Part shown: in pieces, positions 16,177 to 24,291 of the stretch
How the letters are laid out: every line of letters starts with the position of its first letter
Numbering within the stretch: position 1 is the stretch's first letter
Assembly: GCA_964425215.1 (NCBI GenBank)
Contig: CAYRLW010000039.1
Location: forward strand, 1 to 37,339
DNA from: CAYRLW01 sp964425215
Lineage (GTDB): Bacteria; Spirochaetota; Spirochaetia; Treponematales; Breznakiellaceae
Length of the DNA stretch: 37,339 bases
Direction of reading: 5' to 3'
Translations under genes and position numbers: made by a program
The notes under the pieces: model-generated
Databases searched by the model: none
What the model saw: only the letters and a program-made list of their open reading frames with translations
What the model was told of the DNA's origin: nothing

Positions 16177-16726
16177 GCGCCGGCAGGGAAAGGTCGGAGA
16201 CCGTTTTAACGTTTCCCAAAAAATAAATAAACCGATCTAAATACGCGGGAAAAAGAACGTTTTCCCCGGAGGGTCCCAATGAAGCCGGGACCCTTTGGGG
16301 GGATTCTTGGGAAACCGGCGTCTGTTGCGGGGGCATTAAAAAAAATATATTCCATTGCCCCCCCACAAACCCATTCGGGGTCGGCAAAACGATCAGCCGA
16401 CCCCGGGGATCGCTTTTTTCCAGACCCCGCAGGGTTCCCCAAGTCCGGTTTTTCCACTCCTGGGGGGATAAATACAACCCCTCGTTGGTAGCCCACACGT
16501 AAAAAGACGAAGGACCGTTTGGGCTCGTCGATCGATACTCCCCATACCAGGCGGGAATAGCGTTCTCCCCCAAACCGGGTAGACCCCGCCGCAGTTCCGT
16601 ACCCCGGGATAAAAAGGCTCCCCGAAAGTCTGGGGGTACGGCAAAGAGGAAGCTACCGGCCAAATTTCCCCCAGCCAGCGATACGGTCAAGAGGAGTTTG
16701 ACTATTTTAATCCCCAGGCGTTCCAC
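16163..16726 (-). CDS. Small exported protein of unknown function
   Basis: I do not recognise this 187-residue protein. It has a signal peptide (about residues 1-29, positive start then LLLTVSLAGGNLAGSFLFA) and a mature part rich in Pro, Gly and aromatic residues, with no cysteines and no further membrane segment. The start is a GTG at 16726, only 11 bp after the glmS stop on the same strand, so it is likely co-transcribed with glmS. The ribosome site is weak (GGAG about 14 nt away). Its end overlaps the convergent CDF gene by 14 bp. A periplasmic role linked to the cell envelope is possible from its neighbour only. Confidence 0.6.
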   Translation of the reverse strand: MERLGIKIVKLLLTVSLAGGNLAGSFLFAVPPDFRGAFLSRGTELRRGLPGLGENAIPAWYGEYRSTSPNGPSSFYVWATNEGLYLSPQEWKNRTWGTLRGLEKSDPRGRLIVLPTPNGFVGGQWNIFFLMPPQQTPVSQESPQRVPASLGPSGENVLFPAYLDRFIYFLGNVKTVSDLSLPALIEF

Positions 16727-16737
16727 GGTATCAAAGT

Positions 16738-18561
16738 TTACTCCACCGTGACGCTTTTTGCCAGGTTCCTCGGTTGGTCCACGTCCCGGCCCAACTCCAG
16801 GGCGCAGAAATAGGCAAACAGTTGGAGGGGAACGATCAGGAGGAAGGGGTAAAATAATTCATCCACGGGAGGCATAAACAGAACGTCGTCCGCCAGGGCC
16901 GCCGCCTCCGCGTCTCCCTGGGTACAGAGGGCGATGATCGGTCCCTTCCGGGCTTTTATCTCCTTCATGTTCGACAGTACCTTGTCCCGTAGCGAATCCT
17001 GGGGGACCAGGAAGATGGTGGGGGTATCTTCGTTTATAAGAGCGATAGGACCGTGTTTTATCTCCCCGGCCGAGTAGCCTTCCGCGTGGATGTAGGAGAT
17101 TTCCTTTAATTTTAAAGCCCCTTCCAGGGCTACGGGGTACTCGAGCCCCCGGCCTAAAAACATAAAATCCCGGGCTCGGTAATATTTTCTTGCTAAAGCT
17201 TGAATTTGGTCCCGCAGGGTCAACACCTCTCGAACCTTGTCGGGAACCGACTGGAGTTCCTTGACAAAACGGAGGCCCGCGGAAAAGGACATATCCCGCA
17301 TACGGGCCATCATCAGCGCAAAAACGTAAAACACCGCCAGCTGGCTGGTAAAAGCCTTAGTGCTGGCCACGGCGATCTCGGGGCCCGCGTGGGTGTACAC
17401 GCCCCCATCGGATTCCCGGGCAATGGTGGAACCCACAGCGTTACATATACCCAAAACCCGGGCTCCCTTGCGTTTCAATTCCCGTAAAGCGTACAGGGTA
17501 TCCGCCGTTTCACCGGACTGGGTAACGGCAAAATAGACGGTATCCGGTTCTACCACCGAGTTTCGGTACCGTAATTCGCTGGAAAGTTCCGCCTGGGCGG
17601 GAATACGGGCGATGGATTCGATCAGGTAGGCCCCCACCAGACCAGCGTGCCAACTGGTTCCGGCGGCGATGATTTTGACCCTCCGGACAGCCAACAATTC
17701 CCGGCTGGTCATGTTAAGGCCCCCCAGCTTACCGGTAGCGTATTCGGTATCCAAACGTCCGCTCAGGGTACGGAAAATAGAATCCCCCTGTTCAAAGATC
17801 TCCTTTTCCATAAACCAGGTGAACCCGTCTTTTTCGATGGACGCCAGGTCCCAGGTGATTTCATCGACCTTTTTGTCCACCGGCTGATCGTCTATATCGG
17901 TAATGGAAAATTCGTGCCGGTTCATGGAAACCAGTTCGCCGTCTTCCAGGTAGACCACCTGTTTGGTGTACGCGATCATGGCGGAAACATCGGAGGCCAA
18001 CAGCATCTCCCCCGACCCCACCCCTACCACCAAGGGTGAACCGTTGCGGGCCCCCACGATCCGATCCGGTTCGTCCTGATGGACCGCCGCGATGCCGTAG
18101 GTACCCTTTAACTGCCTAACCGCCGATCGAACCGCCTTTTCCAAATTTCCTTCGTAATAATAGGCCACCAGGTGGGCGATAACCTCGCTATCCGTATCGC
18201 TTTTAAATACCACTCCCCGGCTCTCCAGCTGGGCTTTTAAGGGCTGGTAATTTTCAATTATGCCGTTGTGGACTATGGCTATTTTCCCAGACGTATCCGT
18301 ATGGGGATGGGCGTTTATGTCCGTCACGCCCCCGTGGGTGGCCCACCGGGTATGACCAATGCCACAGGTACCGGTGGTGGTATCCCGAACGATGGTTCGC
18401 AGGTCCTGAATTTTACCGATCCGTTTATGCACTACCAATTGATCTTCGTTTTGTACCGCGATTCCCGCCGAATCGTAGCCCCTATATTCCAACCGTTTTA
18501 AACCGTCTAATAAAATTTCCGTGGCCTTTTTAGGCCCCGTGTACCCCACGATTCCGCACAT
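16738..18561 (-). CDS. glmS: Glutamine--fructose-6-phosphate aminotransferase (isomerising)
   Basis: A 607-residue enzyme that makes glucosamine-6-phosphate for peptidoglycan. The N-terminal glutaminase begins MCGIVGYTG with Cys2 as nucleophile and has RGYDSAGIA and GHTRWATHGGVTDINAHPH. Two SIS domains follow, with TSWHAGLVGAYLIESIARIPA, TQSGETADTLYALRE and ALEGALKLKEISYIHAEGYSAGEIKHGPIAL split over the second. The end, DQPRNLAKSVTVE, is classic. Length matches the family. GGAGG precedes the start. The leader has a hairpin but no glmS ribozyme core that I can recognise. Confidence 0.97.
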   Translation of the reverse strand: MCGIVGYTGPKKATEILLDGLKRLEYRGYDSAGIAVQNEDQLVVHKRIGKIQDLRTIVRDTTTGTCGIGHTRWATHGGVTDINAHPHTDTSGKIAIVHNGIIENYQPLKAQLESRGVVFKSDTDSEVIAHLVAYYYEGNLEKAVRSAVRQLKGTYGIAAVHQDEPDRIVGARNGSPLVVGVGSGEMLLASDVSAMIAYTKQVVYLEDGELVSMNRHEFSITDIDDQPVDKKVDEITWDLASIEKDGFTWFMEKEIFEQGDSIFRTLSGRLDTEYATGKLGGLNMTSRELLAVRRVKIIAAGTSWHAGLVGAYLIESIARIPAQAELSSELRYRNSVVEPDTVYFAVTQSGETADTLYALRELKRKGARVLGICNAVGSTIARESDGGVYTHAGPEIAVASTKAFTSQLAVFYVFALMMARMRDMSFSAGLRFVKELQSVPDKVREVLTLRDQIQALARKYYRARDFMFLGRGLEYPVALEGALKLKEISYIHAEGYSAGEIKHGPIALINEDTPTIFLVPQDSLRDKVLSNMKEIKARKGPIIALCTQGDAEAAALADDVLFMPPVDELFYPFLLIVPLQLFAYFCALELGRDVDQPRNLAKSVTVE

Positions 18562-18575
18562 CTGTCCACTCCTCC

Positions 18576-18596
18576 ACCCTTTTTATCGAAAAGGGT
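18576..18596 (-). promoter_or_regulatory. Leader hairpin beside the glmS ribosome site
   Basis: ACCCTTTT (18576-18583) pairs with AAAAGGGT (18589-18596) around a 5-nt loop. On the minus strand the stem ends directly against the GGAGG ribosome site of glmS (18571-18575). It could modulate ribosome access or stabilise the 5' end. Confidence 0.5.
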
Positions 18597-18618
18597 TCTC
18601 CCTGGATTTCATAGACAA

Positions 18619-18647
18619 AAAATACCCTAGTTTTAAGCTTCCCACAA
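18619..18647 (-). promoter_or_regulatory. Candidate glmS promoter
   Basis: On the minus strand TTGTGG (18642-18647), a 17-nt spacer, then TATTTT (18619-18624), about 58 nt upstream of the start codon. The -10 box is imperfect. Confidence 0.45.
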
Positions 18648-18676
18648 TATCGGAGAATTAAATTACGGGCTAATAA

Positions 18677-18828
18677 GGCTCTTTCAAAACTCAGGGAGTT
18701 TTGAAAGAGCTACCTTAGATGTATATGCAGTATTTTTACTATTCAATACCACGTAAATATTTATATTGAAATTGTAAAAATACTGCAAGAGGTTTTTTCA
18801 AAAGTAAAAGACTTTTGAAAAAACCTCT
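18677..18828. repeat. Complete composite dispersed element with two strong hairpins
   Basis: Left hairpin: a perfect 15-bp stem, 18678-18692 with 18696-18710, loop AGG. Centre: GCAGTATTTTTAC (18727-18739) and its exact inverted copy GTAAAAATACTGC (18774-18786), with TTCAATA and TATTGAA nested inside. Right hairpin: a perfect 18-bp stem, 18788-18805 with 18811-18828, loop AAAAG. The first 51 bp are identical to the last 51 bp of the window, and the right half matches the start of the window. It encodes no protein and lies between glmS and the 18869 gene. Confidence 0.85.
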
Positions 18829-18833
18829 AATGA

Positions 18834-18862
18834 TTGCCGTTTTACCCGATTCCGGTTATGAT
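18834..18862 (+). promoter_or_regulatory. Promoter of the 18869 gene, predicted leaderless
   Basis: TTGCCG (18834-18839), a 17-nt spacer and TATGAT (18857-18862), then AGAACC and the ATG at 18869. It starts 6 bp after the composite repeat. An in-frame TTG at 18815 falls upstream of this promoter and inside the hairpin, so it is not the start. Confidence 0.65.
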
Positions 18863-18868
18863 AGAACC

Positions 18869-20797
18869 ATGAGTCAGGGTACCGACCTGTATACCATTAT
18901 ACGATTTTACGCGAACCGTTCCCACGTCCCGGAAATCCCCGTGGATACCTTTATTTCGTTTTTAGAAAAATACGCCAAACGGTACGCCTCTGAACGACCC
19001 GATTTGGGCCAATGGGCCACGGATACCAGCAGAAAAGTCTGGGCGGAGCTTCCCCGCTTAGCCGAAGCGAATACGATCCGCTTAGTCACCGACGAGGGGG
19101 GAACAAAGATCGCGGTGGACCAATATTACGTGGACCTCCTTCAACAGGCCTACCGTTCCGCCGATGATAGCGCCGAATTACCCTTTCCGGACGAAGTTTC
19201 TTTAAAAATCATCGTGCCTCCGGTTCTATTAAAAACCGTCAATATGGAGATGGACCTGAGCACCTACATCGCCAGTCCACCGGAATCCCCCCTTCCCATA
19301 CTCAAACTCGTGCTTCCCGAGGGGACCGGATCCCCGTTAATCCTTTCATCCATGATTTCTAAACGGCTGTTGGAGCTTTCGCTTCTTAAGATCCGGCATT
19401 ATCTACGGAGCCATAATAATAAGGAGTACGTTCAGCATAAATTAGCCCCCGCCTTTCAAGGCAAGGAAAGCCAACTAAAAGAAAAGCTGAACCAATTGCT
19501 CATTCGCCCCTTCGACGCCCTGGGAGATATTGAAAACGCGGGAGATTTTTCCTTTTCTTTCTGGGCCTATATGACCAGCCTGGTGAAAGGGGATATTAAA
19601 AAGAAAAACGACCGGCTCCCGGAGGATATGGCGGCTCTACAGGCTTTTATGATTTTAGAAGTCTACAATAATTACTATAAAAGCAAGGCTACCCGGGCTA
19701 AGGAAGCGGAAACGGCCTTTAAAAACCTGGAATTGGCTTTAGAGAAAGCACCCTTTCTGTTCACCGTGGACGATATAATCCGGTTTACGGACACCAAGGG
19801 GGTTCCCCTTTTGGGTCAATATACCCAACAGGCCCTGGAAGAGTACCTAAAAACCAAATCGACCACGTCGGTAAACGAACAATTACCCGAGTTGCTCATC
19901 GTTCGGGGACCTAAGGATGAACGATGGTTTTTAAAAAAATCAAAAATGCTTCCCCTCTGTGTCCGCCTGTTGGGGGAGGCCCGGCCCCGCATTAAATCAG
20001 CGATTACCCAGCGGTGGTTTAAAGTGATGAGCAACTTCCAGAGCGAAGCGGCCATGGAAAACGACGACGCCTTTGAAAAGGAATTGGCGGAATTGGCGGA
20101 TATCCAAGCACCCTCTTTGATGGCCCTGTTGGACGACCAAAAATTGTACCTGGTATACAAGGAATTGGAGGGAACCGAGGGGGGTATTCCCGAAGCGGCG
20201 CGGCTTTTTTATAAGGGGAACCTGGCTCCGCTGGCGGATTTACTTCTTTTAAAACGAAAAGATATTTTGGTCGATGTACGGATGCTCCTTCCCTTTTGGT
20301 ACTCCATGCCCATCGTATCCAAGATAATCGCTTTTTTTAAAAATTTCGGCAAAAAGGAAAAAAAGTCTCCCCTTACTAAAAATTCAGCCCCGAAGAAAGG
20401 ACCCGCTGAAAATTTAGAAGAGTTGCCCTCCGAAGAGGGACCGACCAGCGGGAAGGTGGACCGACGGAAGGAATTGGCCGTAGCGGCAAAAAAAGCGCAA
20501 GGAAGACTTCTGCCCCCGGGGTATACGGTGGATCGGTATTTGGGGGAAACCCAAGACCGGTGGAATCGGTTGATAAATGCGGAGGCTAAAAATAATTTAA
20601 CCGAAGATGTGAACTCCCTTATCCGGGATTACCTACGGCGAACTATTCGATCCCTGCGCTCCGCCCCCTTCACGGAAGAACGGATCGCCGCGCTGGCCGA
20701 TACGCTGGTCGAAACGCCGATACTGCAAAAATTGCCCGCCAAAGAATCTCTGCGAATTTACATTCAGCTGTATATTACCAAGCTTTTGCTTAAATAG
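18869..20797 (+). CDS. Unrecognised 642-residue cytoplasmic protein, first of a two-gene unit
   Basis: I do not recognise this protein. It has no signal peptide and no clear membrane helix. It is rich in charged helical stretches, including a segment near 190-230 (KIRHYLRSHNNKEYVQHK) and a charged, Pro-containing linker near 500-545 (KKEKKSPLTKNSAPKKGPAE, then SEEGPTSGKVDRRKE) that probably separates a large N-terminal region from a C-terminal helical domain of about 95 residues. The ATG at 18869 is chosen because a good promoter ends 6 nt upstream. The next gene starts 8 bp after its stop, so the two very likely act together. It may be limited to spirochaetes, but that is only a guess. Confidence 0.75.
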   Translation: MSQGTDLYTIIRFYANRSHVPEIPVDTFISFLEKYAKRYASERPDLGQWATDTSRKVWAELPRLAEANTIRLVTDEGGTKIAVDQYYVDLLQQAYRSADDSAELPFPDEVSLKIIVPPVLLKTVNMEMDLSTYIASPPESPLPILKLVLPEGTGSPLILSSMISKRLLELSLLKIRHYLRSHNNKEYVQHKLAPAFQGKESQLKEKLNQLLIRPFDALGDIENAGDFSFSFWAYMTSLVKGDIKKKNDRLPEDMAALQAFMILEVYNNYYKSKATRAKEAETAFKNLELALEKAPFLFTVDDIIRFTDTKGVPLLGQYTQQALEEYLKTKSTTSVNEQLPELLIVRGPKDERWFLKKSKMLPLCVRLLGEARPRIKSAITQRWFKVMSNFQSEAAMENDDAFEKELAELADIQAPSLMALLDDQKLYLVYKELEGTEGGIPEAARLFYKGNLAPLADLLLLKRKDILVDVRMLLPFWYSMPIVSKIIAFFKNFGKKEKKSPLTKNSAPKKGPAENLEELPSEEGPTSGKVDRRKELAVAAKKAQGRLLPPGYTVDRYLGETQDRWNRLINAEAKNNLTEDVNSLIRDYLRRTIRSLRSAPFTEERIAALADTLVETPILQKLPAKESLRIYIQLYITKLLLK

Positions 20798-20805
20798 GTG
20801 TCCCC

Positions 20806-23517
20806 ATGTATAAAACCTACAACCATTTGGTGAATTCCTTAAGCTTTTCCGAAGAGTTGTACAAATTACAACGGGAATTAAACCGAAAAATTGATACCCC
20901 CGAACCGCTTCAGGGACTTTCCCAATTTCATCCCCTGGGTATATCCAAGCAGTTCCAAAAACGCCGTATCTCCATAGCGGAGGCGTATCTAACCGTTATT
21001 AATTTTCTGGATTCCGGTTCCCGGGTGTATCGGTTACGGTCGTTAAAAAGGCTCATGGAAGTGGCCTTCCACGCCCGAACCATAGCCATGCCCCTGAACA
21101 CGGCCCGGCTTCAGATTTTGTTGATGAAGGAAGCGGTAAAAAACCGTTCCAACCCCCGTCGTCAATTGGAACTGCTCTATGACTTTTCCCGGTCCTCCCC
21201 GGGCAAGCACCAGATTATCCGAAAATTATGCGATGAACTGAACATTCCCGAAGTCCCAGAAAACGGGAAAAAGCTAAAAAACATGAATTTAGGGTGGGAT
21301 TCCCACGTCCATGATACCGCTAGTACGGGACGAAAAAATCCTACCCAGCTCATTATTGACGCTTTTATTAAGGGTATCTCCCGGCTGACTATCGCTTACT
21401 ACAACGTGGATTCCCACTTAATGATGGAAGAGGCCTTGGAAGCGGGGAGGATAGCCGGAGTCCGGGTTGATGTGGCCATCGAATTTGACTGCATGGTCCA
21501 GGGCAAGGCATACAATTTTATGGCCCTTTTGCCGCCCATGGATAGGGCGACCGATCTACAGCGTTTTTTAAAAGAAAGGGGAACCCTCCTAAACGATTTC
21601 TTTGTGGGGCTCCGGGAAAATCAGAAAAATCGTTTAAAAACCGTAAAAAAATTAGTCGACAATTTTAACCATTCGGATTTAAAGGAACTTAACGCTCCAT
21701 TCCCCGACTCTCCGCTGTATCGAATTCCAAAGATTTCCAAAAAAAAGTTAAAACGCTTCATTTCCGTGGTTAGTCTGAATAAATATCATATCGGTGAGTA
21801 TTTCTACACCGTGTATAAACCCATACTTCATAACCGGCTCTTATATACCAAGGCGTTTTTAGAAAAAGCACGGGACGATTTTCGGAAACACCTGATCACC
21901 GAATGGAACCTTTCGGTGGCCGAACAAAAATTTAAACAGCTGGAAGAGGAGTACCGGAATCTAAGTCCCATGGGCCTGCAAAACCGTTTTTTTTCCAAGA
22001 GCGCCCTGGGGGAATCGGAAACGGTCTTTAAGGATATTGATAGCCTGGCAAGCCTGCTTAAAAAGGCGGATTGCAAAATCAGACTCCTCCGTCCGTTGGA
22101 ATACGGACTCGAGGGGGCAAAACGCTTAATTCTGGACCATGGGAATGTTTTGGATCAGGTTGAAATCTATAATCTCCAGGACAGCATCCATCGGGATCCG
22201 GAGGAATTCCTTCAATTTTCAAACTTTATTTCAAATTATAACGAAAAAGCCCAATCTGGAAAGGGAAAACCCCTGCGCCCCATAGCGGGAAGCGATACAA
22301 AGGGCCGGAACCCCAAAATCCCCGGCATGGGCTTTATTTTTGAGGATCGTTTACTGGGCAAATATAAAAATAAATACATTAAAAGGCATATCACCCTTCC
22401 TCCTCCCGTTTCGCGTCTTATCTATGCGGCCGACCGCTCTAGCCCAGAAAAAACGGTTATTCGGGACCCCCGATTGATCTGCATGGGTAAAATATCCGAG
22501 GGCTACTACAACAAAACGGGGTTGGAAAAGGAAGAAAGCTCTATCCCCTTGGGACGGGCGTTACGGTATGTAAACCCATCACTCATCAACCTTAGTTACG
22601 TCCTAGCGGGCTTTGTAATCGCCCTGCAATCCATCGGTTTGTTTTACAGCCTTGTATGGTTCGGCATTACCACTTTTAGGAATGCCATCGCGGACCTCAT
22701 GGCCAGTCGGGGTATACACTTTAAGGATTGGAAAATCCATAGCGTAGACTTTGCTAACATTGCCCGGTCCCTTTTTTGGACCGGCGTATCGGTTCCCGTT
22801 TTGGGCTACGTAAAGAAGGAATTCGATGTCCTTTGGCCCTTTTTGGCAGGGGGTTTGGCTTACAACTTTGCCAAGTATTCGGTTATATCCCTTTCCAACA
22901 GTTTGTATATCGTGGCCCACAATACCATCCGGGGTTTTGACCGAACGGTAATCCGGGCTAATTTTTTCCGTAGTATCATAGCCCTGCCCCTGGCCACCAT
23001 CTTCGCGCCCGTTGGAGACCTTCTACGGATCCCCAGCATCGTACAGGCCAAATTTTGGTCCGATACGATCGGGGGGATTATTGAAGGAACGGCGAAGTAC
23101 GTACAGGTTTTAAAACTACAGCGGCGGGACGTTATGGAACTCCTATCCCGAATAGAATCTACCAAACCGGCGGTTCGGTATCCGGCCCTTTTGGACTTGC
23201 TCAAATTGTACCGCGACTATCCCCGATCCCGGACTTCCTTAAAAAAAATCTTTAAAAACGAAGGACAAAAAACCTATCGATCCCTTTTGGAGCTGGTACA
23301 AAATCCCCTTTTGTACCCCCAGTTGGTCGAATACATACTGGGTTCCACCAGCCAAGATATGTCAGCCCCCTTGGTAAAGTTGATTACCGAAACCTATTCT
23401 TCCTTTGCCGACTGGATAGGCTCCTACGAAAAACAGATTCCCCAAGAAAAGTCCCCTTCGGCGGGGGCGAAGGGAAACCCATCGGCTTCGGAAAAACCCA
23501 AAACCGATCAACCCTAA
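20806..23517 (+). CDS. Unrecognised 903-residue protein: PHP-like domain fused to a membrane region
   Basis: No known function comes to mind. After a helical N-terminus, residues 163-230 look like the start of a PHP metal-hydrolase fold: DSHVHDTASTG (His167-x-His169), a helix, LTIAYYNVDSH, EEALEAGRIAGVRVDVAIEFD with Glu226. The usual DHD triad is replaced by YYN, so the metal site may be reduced. A late GSDTKG (495-500) could be the matching C-terminal PHP motif, with a long helical insert (about 245-480) between. Residues about 593-740 contain several hydrophobic segments, and a soluble helical tail rich in Lys and Pro ends the protein. AGGTG lies 7 nt before the ATG. It may be a membrane-anchored nuclease, phosphatase or binding protein; this is inference. 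Confidence 0.75.
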   Translation: MYKTYNHLVNSLSFSEELYKLQRELNRKIDTPEPLQGLSQFHPLGISKQFQKRRISIAEAYLTVINFLDSGSRVYRLRSLKRLMEVAFHARTIAMPLNTARLQILLMKEAVKNRSNPRRQLELLYDFSRSSPGKHQIIRKLCDELNIPEVPENGKKLKNMNLGWDSHVHDTASTGRKNPTQLIIDAFIKGISRLTIAYYNVDSHLMMEEALEAGRIAGVRVDVAIEFDCMVQGKAYNFMALLPPMDRATDLQRFLKERGTLLNDFFVGLRENQKNRLKTVKKLVDNFNHSDLKELNAPFPDSPLYRIPKISKKKLKRFISVVSLNKYHIGEYFYTVYKPILHNRLLYTKAFLEKARDDFRKHLITEWNLSVAEQKFKQLEEEYRNLSPMGLQNRFFSKSALGESETVFKDIDSLASLLKKADCKIRLLRPLEYGLEGAKRLILDHGNVLDQVEIYNLQDSIHRDPEEFLQFSNFISNYNEKAQSGKGKPLRPIAGSDTKGRNPKIPGMGFIFEDRLLGKYKNKYIKRHITLPPPVSRLIYAADRSSPEKTVIRDPRLICMGKISEGYYNKTGLEKEESSIPLGRALRYVNPSLINLSYVLAGFVIALQSIGLFYSLVWFGITTFRNAIADLMASRGIHFKDWKIHSVDFANIARSLFWTGVSVPVLGYVKKEFDVLWPFLAGGLAYNFAKYSVISLSNSLYIVAHNTIRGFDRTVIRANFFRSIIALPLATIFAPVGDLLRIPSIVQAKFWSDTIGGIIEGTAKYVQVLKLQRRDVMELLSRIESTKPAVRYPALLDLLKLYRDYPRSRTSLKKIFKNEGQKTYRSLLELVQNPLLYPQLVEYILGSTSQDMSAPLVKLITETYSSFADWIGSYEKQIPQEKSPSAGAKGNPSASEKPKTDQP

Positions 23518-23529
23518 GGGGGGATATTG

Positions 23530-23567
23530 AGTCGACTCTAAAAACCTGTTGTTTTTTAGAGTCGACT
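23530..23567. repeat. Perfect 15-bp hairpin containing GTCGAC
   Basis: AGTCGACTCTAAAAA (23530-23544) pairs exactly with TTTTTAGAGTCGACT (23553-23567) around an 8-nt loop, right after the two-gene unit. The first of several consecutive hairpins in this 327-bp gap. Confidence 0.7.
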
Positions 23568-23568
23568 T

Positions 23569-23597
23569 ACGTAATTCCTGTAAGGAATTACGTTTTT
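23569..23597 (+). terminator. Intrinsic terminator of the 18869-23517 operon
   Basis: ACGTAATTCC (23569-23578) pairs with GGAATTACGT (23584-23593), loop TGTAA, followed by a run of T to 23597. This has the form of a Rho-independent terminator 52 bp after the stop codon. Confidence 0.7.
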
Positions 23598-23604
23598 ATT
23601 GGAA

Positions 23605-23707
23605 CAAATCCAAAAACTGAGGTTTTTGGGTTTGATTCAGTATTTATTTTGAAAGTGTAAAAATACTGCAAGAACCTCTTTCAAAAGTTACAGATTTTTA
23701 AAAGAGA
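23605..23707. repeat. Degenerate copy of the dispersed hairpin element
   Basis: A 13-bp stem (23605-23617 with 23622-23634, one T-G pair) is followed by CAGTATTT (23638-23645) and its inverse AAATACTG (23661-23668). A weaker right hairpin with CTCTTT (23676-23681) and AAAGAG (23702-23707) follows. The order hairpin, CAGTATTT, AAATACTGCAAG, hairpin is the same as at 18677-18828, and the CAAAAGTTACAGATTTTT core resembles the other copies. Confidence 0.65.
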
Positions 23708-23740
23708 CTCAGTTTTTTTTTATTATTTTTTTTAAATCGA

Positions 23741-23776
23741 TTAAAGCATTTTGACGGGTCTCTCCATATATAGGGT
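23741..23776 (+). promoter_or_regulatory. 36-bp upstream module shared with the 33198 lipoprotein gene
   Basis: ATTAAAGCATTTT, then GACGGGTCTCTCC, then ATATATAGGG. The same module (32 of 36 positions) lies on the minus strand at 33210-33245. It ends 68 bp before ssb. It contains TATATA but no normally spaced -35 box, so an alternative sigma factor or a protein-binding site is possible. Confidence 0.5.
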
Positions 23777-23844
23777 AAGACGATACTTCGGGCCCCAGGG
23801 CCCCCGGTCCCCTAGGGACTCGGAACACACGTCGGGAGGCTTGT

Positions 23845-24291
23845 ATGAATAATCTGAATTCTGTGCTGATCGAGGGCAATTTGGTTCGGGACCCCCTGTT
23901 CCGATCTACCCCCAAGGGAACACCGGTTTGTACGTTTAGCCTGGCTTCCAACCGTTTCTACAAACAGGACAATGGGTACGAAAAGGAAGTAGGCTTTTTC
24001 GAGGTGGAATCCTGGTCCAAACTGGCGGAAAACTGCTACAGTCTGGGGCACAAGGGTCGAGGCGTCCGGGTCGTGGGGCGGCTAAAACAGGAACGATGGA
24101 ACGGGGCCGATGGGAAGCCCCACTCCAAAATCATGATCGTGGCGGAACACGTGGAATTTAGGCCCGAATTTAAAAAGGATGGGGACACGGATCAGACCGC
24201 CGCCGAAAATCCCGAGTCGATTCCTACCGATTCCCCCGCCGAGGCCCAGGAGCCGGCCGAGGTCCTGGAGCCGGAGGCCCTGGTTTTCTGA
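23845..24291 (+). CDS. ssb: Single-stranded DNA-binding protein
   Basis: A 148-residue protein. The OB fold covers residues 1-110: NSVLIEGNLVRDPLFRSTPKGTPV, FSLASNRFY, FFEVESWSKLAENC and GRGVRVVGRLKQERW. It coats single-stranded DNA in replication and repair. The tail is acidic (many Glu and Asp) and ends EALVF; the usual bacterial tip is DDIPF-like, so contacts with partner proteins may differ. GGGAGG lies 5 nt before the ATG. The last 68 bp overlap, in antisense, the 3' end of the U32 gene. Confidence 0.93.
   Translation: MNNLNSVLIEGNLVRDPLFRSTPKGTPVCTFSLASNRFYKQDNGYEKEVGFFEVESWSKLAENCYSLGHKGRGVRVVGRLKQERWNGADGKPHSKIMIVAEHVEFRPEFKKDGDTDQTAAENPESIPTDSPAEAQEPAEVLEPEALVF

Noticed and set aside
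18562..18676. glmS ribozyme upstream of glmS
   Set aside because: I looked for the conserved catalytic core on the minus strand and saw none; only a simple hairpin is present.
18677..18828. CRISPR array
   Set aside because: The repeats are dispersed copies of a hairpin element without regular spacers, and no cas genes are near.
18815..18868. Upstream TTG start for the 642-residue gene
   Set aside because: It falls inside the repeat hairpin and before the promoter, and the ATG at 18869 is ideally placed after the -10 box.
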